From the NCBI RefSeq assembly GCF_003116585.1, contig NZ_QEHM01000010.1:124001-188000 (forward strand): 64,000 nt of DNA, given 5' to 3'. Shown here piece after piece: positions 52,541-60,581 of this stretch. The position numbers and the translations under genes are program-made. This DNA is from Albibacillus kandeliae. Its GTDB lineage: Bacteria > Pseudomonadota > Alphaproteobacteria > Rhodobacterales > Rhodobacteraceae. Below the pieces are notes generated by a model that saw only the letters and a list, made by a program, of their open reading frames with translations, was not told the DNA's origin and made no database searches. Numbering within the stretch: position 1 is the stretch's first letter; each line of letters starts with the position of its first letter.

Positions 52541-53374
52541 ATGCTCCGGACCGGCCCTGCGATGCGCTCTTGCCTGACAGTCATGCTGCTGTCGGCCCTT
52601 GTGCTGTGGGCCGCGCCTGCCGGGGCGCAGGAAGGGGGCGCAAGCCTGCTCTCGACCATCACCGGCGCGCTCAGCAACGCTCCGGCGGGGTCCGACGAAC
52701 GCGCATCGCTCTCGGGGCGCATCATCCAGCTGATCGCGGTGATGACCGTCCTCTCGATCGCGCCGGGCCTGCTGGTGGTGATGACCAGCTTTACCCGTTT
52801 CGTGATCGTCTTCTCGATCCTGCGCACCGCCCTCGGCCTGAACCAGACCCCGCCGAACATGGTGCTGTCCTCGATGGCACTGTTCATGACCTTCTTCGTC
52901 ATGCAGCCCGTTCTCGAGGACGCGTGGGAGGGTGGCATCCAGCCGCTGCTGAACAACTCGATTACCGAGGAGCAGGCGGTCGAGCGGATCGGCGAACCGT
53001 TCAAGCGGTTCATGTTCGTCAATACCCGCGAAAAGGACATCAGCCTTTTCAATGACATCGCGGCACGGAGCGATCAGGCGGCCCCGCCGACAGCGGCGCC
53101 CGAGTCCGCCGAGGATGTCAGCTGGCGCGTGCTGGTCCCGGCCTTCGTGATCTCGGAGCTGCGCCGCGCCTTCTCGATCGGCTTCCTGCTCTACCTGCCG
53201 TTCATCGCCATCGACCTGATCATCGCCTCGATCCTGATGAGCGCGGGCATGATGATGCTGCCGCCGGTCATGGTCTCGCTGCCGTTCAAGGTCATCTTCT
53301 TCGTGCTGATCGACGGCTGGTACATGCTCGCCGGCAGCCTGATGGAAAGCTACGTGCCCACGGGGCTAAACTGA
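52541..53374 (+). CDS. fliP: Flagellar export apparatus protein FliP
   Basis: A 277-residue export-gate protein made with a cleavable signal peptide (LTVMLLSALVLWAAPAGAQ) and four membrane helices. MTVLSIAPGLLVVMTSFTRFVIVFSILRTALGLNQTPPN and PAFVISELRRAFSIGFLLYLPFIAIDLI are the FliP signatures. It is 5 bases after fliN; an internal ATG at codon 8 could be the true start. Confidence 0.96.
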   Translation: MLRTGPAMRSCLTVMLLSALVLWAAPAGAQEGGASLLSTITGALSNAPAGSDERASLSGRIIQLIAVMTVLSIAPGLLVVMTSFTRFVIVFSILRTALGLNQTPPNMVLSSMALFMTFFVMQPVLEDAWEGGIQPLLNNSITEEQAVERIGEPFKRFMFVNTREKDISLFNDIAARSDQAAPPTAAPESAEDVSWRVLVPAFVISELRRAFSIGFLLYLPFIAIDLIIASILMSAGMMMLPPVMVSLPFKVIFFVLIDGWYMLAGSLMESYVPTGLN

Positions 53375-53429
53375 CAGATTTCGACAGGCCGGCGTCGGAC
53401 CGGGCCGGAACAACAAGGAGGGAAGGGAC

Positions 53430-54482
53430 ATGGCGGTAGCAAGTCTGAAGCGGAATACCGATATGACGGAAGCCCCGCGCCGCAAGCGCCTGAAGGGGCC
53501 CGAAAAGGCGGCAATTCTCTTCCTCTGCCTCGGCGAGAGCCGCGGGTCCGAACTGATGCAGAAGCTCGACGAGGTGGAGATCCAGAAGATCACCCGCGCC
53601 ATGTCTCGCCTCGGGGTCATCGACTCTCCTCAGGTCGAGAAGGTGATGGCCGAATTCGTCGAGAGCGCGGCCAACGGCGGCGCCATCGTCGGCTCCTTCT
53701 CGGTGGCCGAGCGTCTGCTGCGGAACTTCCTGCCCGAGGACCAGGTCAATTCGATCCTCAAGGATATCTCTGGCCCGCTCAAGGAACGCGATCTCTGGGA
53801 CCGCTTCAGCGGCATCAACGAGAACGTCATCGCCAGCTACCTCAAGGGCGAACACGTGCAGACCGCCGCCGCGATCCTTTCGAACGTCAAACCGGATGTC
53901 GCCGCCCGCGTTCTTCCCCTGCTGGAACCGGAAAAGATGCAGGACGTGATCGAGCGCATGATCAAGATGGAGACGGTGCCCGGCGACCTGATGCACGAGA
54001 TCGAGGAAACGCTGAAATCCGACCTGCTCGGTTCGGCGCTCGAGGCGTCGGATGCGGACAACCAGCAGCACATGGCCGAGCTGCTGAACAAGTTCGACCG
54101 CGACCTGTTCGAACAGATTTCGCCGGTGCTGGAAGAGCGGGTGCCCGACGCGTTCAACGCGATCAAGCAGAAGATGTTCACCTTCGACGATCTGGTCAAA
54201 CTTGATGGCATGTCGCTGGCACGCGTCATGCGGGGTGTGCCGGGCAACACGCTTCCGCTCGCCCTGCGCGGGGCCAGCAAGGAAGTCCGCGATTACTTCC
54301 TCGAAGTGCTTCCCGGCCGTTCGCGCGACATGCTGGTGGACGAGATGGCCAACATGGGCCCCGTCCGTGGCAAGCAGGTCCGCGAGGCCCAGTCGGTCAT
54401 GGTCGACTACGCCAAGGAGCTGGCCGAGGAAGAAGTCATCGCGCTGCCGTCGGATGACGAGGATGACGATTTCATCGATTGA
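53430..54482 (+). CDS. fliG: Flagellar motor switch protein FliG
   Basis: A 350-residue C-ring protein. FliG N-domain (LKGPEKAAILFLCLGES), middle domain and the torque-generating C-domain with its charged helix (FDDLVKLDGMSLARVMRGV, VRGKQVREAQSVMVDYAKELAEEEVI) are all present. A strong AAGGAGGGA site lies just before the ATG. The C-terminus is very acidic (DDEDDDFID). It closes the fliF-fliH-fliN-fliP-fliG operon and is followed by a terminator palindrome. Confidence 0.96.
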   Translation: MAVASLKRNTDMTEAPRRKRLKGPEKAAILFLCLGESRGSELMQKLDEVEIQKITRAMSRLGVIDSPQVEKVMAEFVESAANGGAIVGSFSVAERLLRNFLPEDQVNSILKDISGPLKERDLWDRFSGINENVIASYLKGEHVQTAAAILSNVKPDVAARVLPLLEPEKMQDVIERMIKMETVPGDLMHEIEETLKSDLLGSALEASDADNQQHMAELLNKFDRDLFEQISPVLEERVPDAFNAIKQKMFTFDDLVKLDGMSLARVMRGVPGNTLPLALRGASKEVRDYFLEVLPGRSRDMLVDEMANMGPVRGKQVREAQSVMVDYAKELAEEEVIALPSDDEDDDFID

Positions 54483-54544
54483 TCCGGAGTGCGGTTACTT
54501 TTCGTTAACCATCTGGAACAACATGATAAATTCGAATATGTGAT

Positions 54545-54568
54545 TGTTTCGCGCGCGAAACATTTTTC
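54545..54568 (+). terminator. Terminator of the fliF-fliG operon
   Basis: The exact 18-bp palindrome TGTTTCGCGCGCGAAACA (54545-54562) is followed directly by TTTTT. It lies 62 bp after the fliG stop in the convergent spacer. Confidence 0.75.
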
Positions 54569-54581
54569 CGGCAAGGCATTG

Positions 54582-54611
54582 ATTTCGCGAGGGCGCAGGC
54601 TCTCGCGAAAT
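54582..54611. terminator. Hairpin after the DUF1217 gene
   Basis: ATTTCGCGAG and CTCGCGAAAT form an exact 10-bp stem with a 10-base loop, 4 bases beyond the stop of the minus-strand DUF1217 gene. No T-run follows, so it may act together with the neighbouring palindrome. Confidence 0.5.
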
Positions 54612-54615
54612 TGCG

Positions 54616-55815
54616 TTAGCGGTAGACCTTGAAGGCGGAGAGATCGATCTCGGCCACGTCGATGATCGCCGAGAGCAGGCTGGTCGACGACGATGTGCCG
54701 GACAGCAGCTGCACGGCGGCGTTGTTCGAGGTCGCCGTTCCGTCCACCGCGTCGCGGATCACCACGTACTTCGTCACCAGCTTCTCGACATACTCCGGGT
54801 CCTGAAAATCCTCGAAGTTCAGTTTCTCGGCGATGATCTTTGCCTGCTTGTCGATGTCGAGCTGGGCAAATTCGTCGGGCAGGCTCAGGACGGTGCGGAT
54901 GAACTCCGCCATGTCCTCGTCCTTGAGGATGTCATAGGCCGAGTCGATGTCGGCGGCTTTGTTCCGGAATTCGATCGCGGTGGCGAGAGTTTCGTTGTCC
55001 TCGGCCACAGTGTTGATGATCTGGTAGTCGACGTACTGCTCGGGCAGGTCGTCTTCGAGACTGTTGATCCGCGACTGGAGGGTGGCGAAGCCGCTCGTGC
55101 CGTTGCCGAGCAGCTGGTACATCGTCTGCAGTCGCTCGTCCTCGGTCGTGCTGATCGCCGATTCCTCGTCGCTCGCGTCGCTGGTCAGGAAATCGTAGAG
55201 ATCCGAGGTGGAGAACTCACCCTCTTCCAGTGAGAAGGCGCTGCTGATGAAGGCGACGGCGAACTCGTCAGCAAGCAGATCTTCCAGCGAGTCCGCGTTG
55301 GCCCAGGATGCTTTGAAGGCCGTGATCGTCTCGGTGTATTCCGAAGAATTGTAGAGATAGTCGAGCGTGTCCTCGTCCAGCTCGTTGACATCGAAGCCGA
55401 TGTACTGGGTCAGGAACTGGTTGATGACGTTTTTTTCAGTGGTTGCCTTGGCGGTGTAAAGGTTTCCGACACCATCGGTGCCAAAGCCCAAGGCATTGTA
55501 AAGAGACGTAAATCTCTCATCGTTCATCTTGTTGACGAGCGAACTGGAGTCATCCGCGTCACTCTTGAGGATCTTCTCGATCATCGCCTTGCCGTAGATG
55601 TAGTCCTCGAGATCGAAGGACTTCATGACAAAGCTGTAGACCTCGTAGTCGTCCAGCAGATCGTCCACGCTGGTGATGCTGGCGATCCGTTCCTCGAATG
55701 AACTGATGGCGCGGCTGTGCTGGGCCGTGTTCTCGATCACCGTCCGTTCGGACTGTTCAAGCGCATCGTAGATCTTGAGCGCCGTCAGGGAGGACATGCC
55801 GGAAATAGGGATCAT
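54616..55815 (-). CDS. DUF1217 flagellar-cluster protein
   Basis: A 399-residue protein of the DUF1217 family found in alphaproteobacterial flagellar clusters. It consists largely of a degenerate repeat, seen about three times: SVDDLLDDYEVYSFVMKSF (near 49), SLEDLLADEFAVAFISSAF (near 176) and SAYDILKDEDMAEFIRTVL (near 292), the first two followed by an ERxxxxYxxLGxG element. It is very acidic, has almost no cysteine and lacks a signal peptide, in keeping with export by the flagellar apparatus, as for hook-associated proteins. Molecular role unknown. It overlaps flbT by 4 bp. Confidence 0.85.
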   Translation of the reverse strand: MIPISGMSSLTALKIYDALEQSERTVIENTAQHSRAISSFEERIASITSVDDLLDDYEVYSFVMKSFDLEDYIYGKAMIEKILKSDADDSSSLVNKMNDERFTSLYNALGFGTDGVGNLYTAKATTEKNVINQFLTQYIGFDVNELDEDTLDYLYNSSEYTETITAFKASWANADSLEDLLADEFAVAFISSAFSLEEGEFSTSDLYDFLTSDASDEESAISTTEDERLQTMYQLLGNGTSGFATLQSRINSLEDDLPEQYVDYQIINTVAEDNETLATAIEFRNKAADIDSAYDILKDEDMAEFIRTVLSLPDEFAQLDIDKQAKIIAEKLNFEDFQDPEYVEKLVTKYVVIRDAVDGTATSNNAAVQLLSGTSSSTSLLSAIIDVAEIDLSAFKVYR

Positions 55816-56282
55816 GCTTCAGCTCTTTGAAAATCGGACGGCTCGCTGTCCTCGTCGGTGCCGGCCTGGTCGGAGTCTTCGTCGTCAACCGGCGCGATGT
55901 GCTTCAGCAGGACCTGTTCGTACTTCATGACCGGACGCAGCTCTCGCAGCGCCTTGTAGTAATCGCCCTTGCTGACGTAATTCGCCGCCTCGAAGACATG
56001 CTGGACATGCGGCGGTCCAAAGACCGTGGCGAGCCCTGCCATGTTTTTCTGGATTGCGGGGACCAGTTTTTCGCGCAGGTCGGCGCGGGTGAGGGCGGTC
56101 TGGACGAGGTAGTAGACCTTGGACACCACAGTTACGGCGGCCTTGGAGTCCAGCAGATCCTTGCCGCGGATCACGTCTGCCATCTCTTCGATGACGATGG
56201 TGTGGCGTCGGCCCGAGTTTCTCATCACGCAGCCGTTTACGACAAAGCGTTCGTAAGGTTTGAGCGTGAGTTTGAGAGCCAT
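55812..56282 (-). CDS. flbT: Flagellin synthesis repressor FlbT
   Basis: A 156-residue FlbT protein: KLTLKPYERFVVNGCVMRNSGRRHTIVIEE at the N-terminus is the family signature. In Caulobacter, FlbT binds flagellin mRNA and holds back translation until the hook is finished; FlaF opposes it. Both genes here lie directly downstream of the flagellin gene. The C-terminal 30 residues are very acidic. Confidence 0.94.
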   Translation of the reverse strand: MALKLTLKPYERFVVNGCVMRNSGRRHTIVIEEMADVIRGKDLLDSKAAVTVVSKVYYLVQTALTRADLREKLVPAIQKNMAGLATVFGPPHVQHVFEAANYVSKGDYYKALRELRPVMKYEQVLLKHIAPVDDEDSDQAGTDEDSEPSDFQRAEA

Positions 56283-56285
56283 GGG

Positions 56286-56684
56286 TCAGACGCTTTCCCG
56301 GAAGACCTGTCCGCTGAGTGCTACGATGATGTTGTTGTTGACCGTGGTCAGGGCCCGAACACCGGCGCGGCCGCCGAGGATGCCCGAGGAAGTTTTCTCC
56401 ACCCAGTTCGCCAGCGAGATCAGCGAGGCGCGAAGGTCGGCCGGCAGCTGGTTCTCGGGGAGGGTGAGGTCGTATTTCATGGCGGACCAGATTTTTTGAT
56501 TTTCCGCGATAGCCTCGCGCAGACCGGAGGACAGGACCGTCAGTCTCACGAAAGAGCTTTCTGCGCTGTCATATTCTTCTGCGAACTGTTCCATCCGTCC
56601 GGTTATCGTTGTCAGGAGGCGCCTTTCGATTTGGCGTGGAGATTCTACCTCACGAAGCGTACGGCGATACGCGGTGATGCTCAT
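56286..56684 (-). CDS. flaF: Flagellar biosynthesis regulator FlaF
   Basis: A 132-residue FlaF protein (AYRRTLREVESPRQIERRLL at the N-terminus, LPADLRASLISLANWVEKTSSGIL later). It promotes flagellin synthesis or secretion and works against FlbT. The ATG at 56684 follows GGAAGGG at a normal distance; an ATG five codons earlier is also open. Three bases separate it from flbT. Confidence 0.93.
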   Translation of the reverse strand: MSITAYRRTLREVESPRQIERRLLTTITGRMEQFAEEYDSAESSFVRLTVLSSGLREAIAENQKIWSAMKYDLTLPENQLPADLRASLISLANWVEKTSSGILGGRAGVRALTTVNNNIIVALSGQVFRESV

Positions 56685-56774
56685 AGTCAGCCCTTCCATA
56701 CCGCAACATATTGTGCGGTTTATGTTTTTTGGCGCTCTCCGTTATTCGGAAAGTCGTTCCTGCCTCATTGTGAA

Positions 56775-56795
56775 AGGGCCCGAATGGTGGGCCCT
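56775..56795 (-). terminator. Flagellin gene terminator-like hairpin
   Basis: AGGGCCC and GGGCCCT (7-bp exact stem, 7-base loop) lie 56 bp after the flagellin stop. On the minus strand TTTCAC follows, a weak T-stretch, so readthrough into flaF-flbT at a lower level is likely. Confidence 0.55.
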
Positions 56796-56850
56796 CCCAA
56801 ATTTTGTAGTGCTGAGCGGAGCATAAGCCCCGCCCAGGCCCCTGTCACTA

Positions 56851-57687
56851 TTACTGGAACAGGCTGAGGATGTTTTGCGGGTTCGAGTTCGCAATAGACA
56901 GCGACTGGGTCGCCAGCTGTTGCTGAACCTGCAGCGACTGCAGTCGAGCCGCTTCCTCTTCCATGTCCGCGTCGACCATCGAACCAACACCCGAATCCAG
57001 GTTGTCGGTCAGAGTGCCGAGGAACTCTTTCTGGGTTTCGATTGCGGTTTCCGCGATACCCAGAGCCGTTGCCGAAGCGATGGCTGCGTTCAGTGCGGAT
57101 TCTGCGGTCTGCAGAGCGACTTCCATCAGCGCGGTGGTCGAAGCGGCGGTCAGGTCGATCGACGCCAGGGTCGACATGATCGCACCCAGATCCTGTTCGT
57201 TGAACGTGATCGTGGTGGTCGAGATCGAACCGGTCGAGCTGCGGCTGATACCGGTCACGACGGTGACGGTACCCGAACCATCCACCAGGCTGTCGCCGTT
57301 GAAGCTGGACTGCGAGATGGTGGTGCTGATCGAAGCGATCAGCGAGTCGAGTTCTGCCTGAACGTCAGCGCGGGTTTCCGCGGTGCCGCCCTGAGCAAAT
57401 GCAACGCGCTCGGCGAACTCAGTTGCCAGATCCTGAACGGTTTCTGCGCCCAGACGAGCGGTCGAAACGGAGTTCATCTGAAGCGTCAGAGCTTCGTCGA
57501 TCGCCTTGTACATGGACGAGTCGCTGCTCATGGTCTCGGAGATCGAGTAATAAGCCGCGTTGTCCTTGCCCGAGGAGATCTTGAGACCCGAGCTGATACG
57601 GCTCTGGGTTTCGTCGAGTTGCTTGTTGATGTTGTTCAGGGTCTGCAGGGCGTTCATTGCAGACGTGTTCGTGAGAATAGAGGACAT
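56851..57687 (-). CDS. Flagellin
   Basis: A 278-residue flagellin. The conserved N-terminal coiled-coil region (NTSAMNALQTLNNINKQLDETQSRISSGLKI, AAYYSISETM) and C-terminal region (EEEAARLQSLQVQQQLATQSL, SIANSNPQNILSLFQ) are intact, with a short Ser/Thr-rich variable centre (about 130-180). This is the short alphaproteobacterial flagellin form without extended D2/D3 domains. No cysteine is present, as usual. AGGAG precedes the ATG. Only one flagellin gene is in the window. Confidence 0.96.
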   Translation of the reverse strand: MSSILTNTSAMNALQTLNNINKQLDETQSRISSGLKISSGKDNAAYYSISETMSSDSSMYKAIDEALTLQMNSVSTARLGAETVQDLATEFAERVAFAQGGTAETRADVQAELDSLIASISTTISQSSFNGDSLVDGSGTVTVVTGISRSSTGSISTTTITFNEQDLGAIMSTLASIDLTAASTTALMEVALQTAESALNAAIASATALGIAETAIETQKEFLGTLTDNLDSGVGSMVDADMEEEAARLQSLQVQQQLATQSLSIANSNPQNILSLFQ

Positions 57688-57790
57688 TTTCTGCTCCTAC
57701 TTAAGTGTTCACGTAATCGTCTTTCTGACGAAAACGGGACTGGCCCGTGAAAGGGCAGATTGGAGCGGAAGGTTAAAGCCGGGTTAAAAA

Positions 57791-58186
57791 CTAGATCGAC
57801 TGATCGACCTGTTGCGGGCCGGCCACATCTCCTTTTCGGAGAGTGCCAGTCGATTCATACAACCCGCCGAGACCATGCCGTTCCCGGATGTTCGCCACTT
57901 CACGCGCGGCGCGGGCGGTGGCCTGGGTCATACGGTCGAGCAAACTGTGGTCTTTCTTCAGGAGAACGTGCAGTTCCTGGATTTGTTCCCGGAGCTTTCC
58001 CGCTTCCGTGCCGCCCTCGGCCAGCTTGTCCTCGACAAGGTCGTTGACCTCTTCGAGTTCCTCCAGCAGCGCGGCTTTCTCGGGATAGAGCTCGCGAACT
58101 TTTTCCAGCTTGCCGGCGGCGATGGCCGAAACTTCGTCATGCAGGAGACGCGTCAGACGTTCGATGATCTGGTTGGGGGCGCTCAT
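57791..58186 (-). CDS. FlgN-like flagellar export chaperone
   Basis: A 131-residue, mostly helical protein (NQIIERLTRLLHDEVSAIAAGKLEKVRELYPEKAALLEELE) with the general form of FlgN, the chaperone of the hook-filament junction proteins FlgK and FlgL, both encoded to the right. It overlaps flgJ by 4 bp and lies upstream of flagellin. FlgN proteins have little sequence conservation, so the call leans on shape and position. Confidence 0.75.
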   Translation of the reverse strand: MSAPNQIIERLTRLLHDEVSAIAAGKLEKVRELYPEKAALLEELEEVNDLVEDKLAEGGTEAGKLREQIQELHVLLKKDHSLLDRMTQATARAAREVANIRERHGLGGLYESTGTLRKGDVAGPQQVDQSI

Positions 58187-58515
58187 TCCTTGGACTCCAA
58201 AAGGGCAGCTTGCGATTGGCGATAGGCTGCGATGGTGTTCTCGATGCTCTGGGCGATGCCGATGGTGCCTTGGCCGGCGATCTGGTCGGCATAGGCCCGC
58301 GCGAGGAAGCTGCGCCAGGTTTCTTCGGCATGGCCGCCGCCGAAATCCCCGATGTCGACACTGTTGAGCATGTCCTCGACGGTTTCGGTGAGGAAGACGG
58401 CTTCGAATTCGCGCGCCGCACTCTTGGCCGCGTCGGGGGCGATGGCGCCCGGCTGTGCGACCATCTTGGCGTTGACCTGGTGAACCACCATTGCCGTCTT
58501 GCCGCTGATATCCAT
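58183..58515 (-). CDS. flgJ: Flagellar rod-binding protein FlgJ, short form
   Basis: A 110-residue rod-binding domain (AAREFEAVFLTETVEDMLNSV, AEETWRSFLARAYADQIAGQG). Gammaproteobacterial FlgJ has an added C-terminal muramidase domain of about 200 residues; this one does not, and the job is presumably done by the SltF-like enzyme at 42166. Sixteen bases separate it from flgI. Confidence 0.88.
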   Translation of the reverse strand: MDISGKTAMVVHQVNAKMVAQPGAIAPDAAKSAAREFEAVFLTETVEDMLNSVDIGDFGGGHAEETWRSFLARAYADQIAGQGTIGIAQSIENTIAAYRQSQAALLESKE

Positions 58516-58531
58516 GTCGCTGTCTCCGCGA

Positions 58532-59641
58532 TCAGATGATTTCGAGGTCGGCGTGCAGGGCGCCGGCCGCCTTGATCGCCTGAAGGATCGAGATTGTCTG
58601 GGTGGCGCTCACGCCGATCGCGTTCAGACCATCCACCAGACGTTGCAGGCTGACGTCCCCCTCGAGGATCGAGAACTGGACTTCCTGCTGGTTCACCTCG
58701 ACGGAGGTCTCGGGAACCACAACCGTGGTGCCGCCAATCGAGATCGGTTCCGGCTGACTGACTTGCATGTCTTCGCGAACAATGACCGTCAGGCCACCCT
58801 GACTGACCGCGACTTCATCAATGCGAACGTGAGACCCGATGACGATTGTTCCGGATCGGGCGTCGATCACCACCTTGGCGGCGGTATCGGGCTGAAGCTC
58901 GACATTCTCGACCACGGCCATCAACTGGGGCACGTTCTGCTTGTTGGTAAGGTTGATCTCGACGGTGCTCGGGTCCAGCGGCACCGCGCGGTTGCCTCCG
59001 AGCTCTTCGTTGATTGCGTCTGCCATGCGGACCGCGGTGGTGAAGTCCGGGTTGCGCAGGGCGATGCGGATCGAATTCATGTCGTTCAGATCAAAGTCGA
59101 TCTCGTTTTCGACGGTGGCCCCGTTCTCGATGCGGGCGACCGTCGGCACGCCCTCGACGATGGAGGCGTTGATGCCCTGGGCGGCGAAACCGGCGACCGC
59201 GATGGGGCCCTGGGCCACGGCATAGACCTCGCCATCGGCGCCGGTCATGGGGGTTACGACGAGTGTGCCGCCGCGCAGAGAGGTCGCATCGCCGAGTGAC
59301 GAAATGACCACGTCGATGGTCGAGCCGCGCCGGGCGAAGGGCGGCAGCATCGCGGTGACCATCACGGCAGCGGTGTTCTTGGTCTTGATGGTGTCTTCGG
59401 ACAGGTTGCCGACCCCGAGGCGCTCGAGCATCCCCTCGATGCTCTTCTCGGTGAAGGGACTGTTGCGCAACGTATCACCGGTGCCGTTGAGGCCGACGAC
59501 GAGGCCATAGCCGACCAGCTGGTTTTCCCGCACGCCCTCGAAATGGGCGATGTCCTTGACCCGCACGTCTGCGCGCACGCCGGTCGAAACGGCTGCGGCG
59601 AAGACGACAACGGTCAGAATGGACTTAAGGAAATGTCGCAT
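58532..59641 (-). CDS. flgI: Flagellar P-ring protein FlgI
   Basis: A 369-residue exported P-ring protein. The signal peptide LKSILTVVVFAAAVSTGVRA is followed by VRVKDIAHFEGVRENQLVGYGLVVGLNGTGD, the FlgI signature. Starts at 59641, 59671 and 59683 are all in frame and none has a strong ribosome site; 59641 gives the most normal signal peptide. flgI heads the minus-strand run flgI-flgJ-flgN-flagellin-flaF-flbT-DUF1217 and is divergent from the CtrA-like regulator. flgH, the L-ring gene, is not in the window. Confidence 0.94.
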   Translation of the reverse strand: MRHFLKSILTVVVFAAAVSTGVRADVRVKDIAHFEGVRENQLVGYGLVVGLNGTGDTLRNSPFTEKSIEGMLERLGVGNLSEDTIKTKNTAAVMVTAMLPPFARRGSTIDVVISSLGDATSLRGGTLVVTPMTGADGEVYAVAQGPIAVAGFAAQGINASIVEGVPTVARIENGATVENEIDFDLNDMNSIRIALRNPDFTTAVRMADAINEELGGNRAVPLDPSTVEINLTNKQNVPQLMAVVENVELQPDTAAKVVIDARSGTIVIGSHVRIDEVAVSQGGLTVIVREDMQVSQPEPISIGGTTVVVPETSVEVNQQEVQFSILEGDVSLQRLVDGLNAIGVSATQTISILQAIKAAGALHADLEII

Positions 59642-59754
59642 GGGCAGGCCTGAGCGCTTTCTCGAGATCATAAACTCTTTCATGATTTAAACGATGAAAG
59701 AAGAAGGAAATCAAGCATAGACTTCTACATATTCAAATATAGCCATGATTAGTG

Positions 59755-59790
59755 TTGACTGCTATTCGAGTTTGTTCTTATGGTAACCAT
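59755..59790 (+). promoter_or_regulatory. Candidate promoter and operator of the CtrA-like regulator gene
   Basis: TTGACT (59755-59760) and TATGGT (59779-59784) are 18 bp apart. The inverted repeat ATGGT-A-ACCAT (59780-59790) covers the -10 box and could be an operator, possibly for the regulator itself. The whole flgI/regulator spacer is A+T-rich. Confidence 0.45.
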
Positions 59791-59831
59791 GATCCGCGCA
59801 GAACGGCGCGGCGACAGACGCAGGGGGTTCA

Positions 59832-60581
59832 ATGCACGTCTACCTCTACTCAGCCAAGGGACGGCGGCAATCGCTTCTGGACGAGCTGAATTCCGTCCGC
59901 ATGACGCCGGTGGAGATCGGTCCGCAGTTCTTTCGCGGTGACCTGCGGTTGCTGAACCGTGCCGGTGGCGACAGTCACGCCTTCCTGCTGTCGGCGGGGC
60001 CGGACCTGATCGGACAGATCCTCAAGCTGCGCCGTGCGGGCTGCGAGCATCCGATCCTGGTGCTGCGTGAAGCCGCGAATGCCGAGGATTCCGCCCATGC
60101 GTTGGACGCGGGTGCGGATGACGACGTGGTGATGCCGGTGAATGCGGTCGAGCTTCGGGCTCGTATCAATGCCGTTCTGCGCCGTGCGCACGGGCATTCG
60201 GCCGACAGCGTGACGCTGGGCGAGGTGACGGCCTATTTCGACGGGCGCGATCCCGAGGTGAGCGGTCAGCGGGTCAAGCTGTCACGCCGCGAGCATGCGA
60301 TCTTCCAGCAGCTGGTGCTGAACGCGCGCAAGGTCATCTCGAAGGCGGCAATCTACGATGCGGTCTATGGCATGGCCGAGGACCAGCCGTTCGACAAGGT
60401 TATCGACGTCTACATCTGCAAGATCCGCAAGAAGATCGGGCAGGCCGCGGTCTCGGGGCATGATTACATCGAGACTGTGCATGGGCGCGGCTACAAGCTC
60501 GATCTGGACGATGACGCCGCGGTGACGGGCGCCATGTCCAGCAGCGTGGGGCTCGATCTGCCGCGCATGGCGGCGAACTGA
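59832..60581 (+). CDS. CtrA-like OmpR-family regulator with degenerate receiver domain
   Basis: A 249-residue protein. The C-terminal winged helix (about 125-225) is close to CtrA: VKLSRREHAIFQQLVLNARK, KVIDVYICKIRKKIGQA and DYIETVHGRGYKLD. The N-terminal half has the size of a receiver domain but lacks its active site: no acidic pair near residues 7-8 (LYSAKGR), no phospho-accepting Asp near 51 (HAFLLSAGPD), and Met-Pro instead of Lys-Pro at 101-102. It therefore cannot be phosphorylated in the usual way. Position inside the cluster, facing away from flgI, points to local control of flagellar genes, as for FtcR of Brucella, which may be a functional analogue. Confidence 0.9.
   Translation: MHVYLYSAKGRRQSLLDELNSVRMTPVEIGPQFFRGDLRLLNRAGGDSHAFLLSAGPDLIGQILKLRRAGCEHPILVLREAANAEDSAHALDAGADDDVVMPVNAVELRARINAVLRRAHGHSADSVTLGEVTAYFDGRDPEVSGQRVKLSRREHAIFQQLVLNARKVISKAAIYDAVYGMAEDQPFDKVIDVYICKIRKKIGQAAVSGHDYIETVHGRGYKLDLDDDAAVTGAMSSSVGLDLPRMAAN

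Noticed and set aside
54505-54512. TTAACCAT, a CtrA-type half-site
   Set aside because: It lies between the ends of two convergent operons where no promoter is expected, and there is no properly spaced second half.
57688-57790. Sigma-28 or sigma-54 promoter before flagellin
   Set aside because: No stretch matches either consensus well enough; only the ribosome site is clear.
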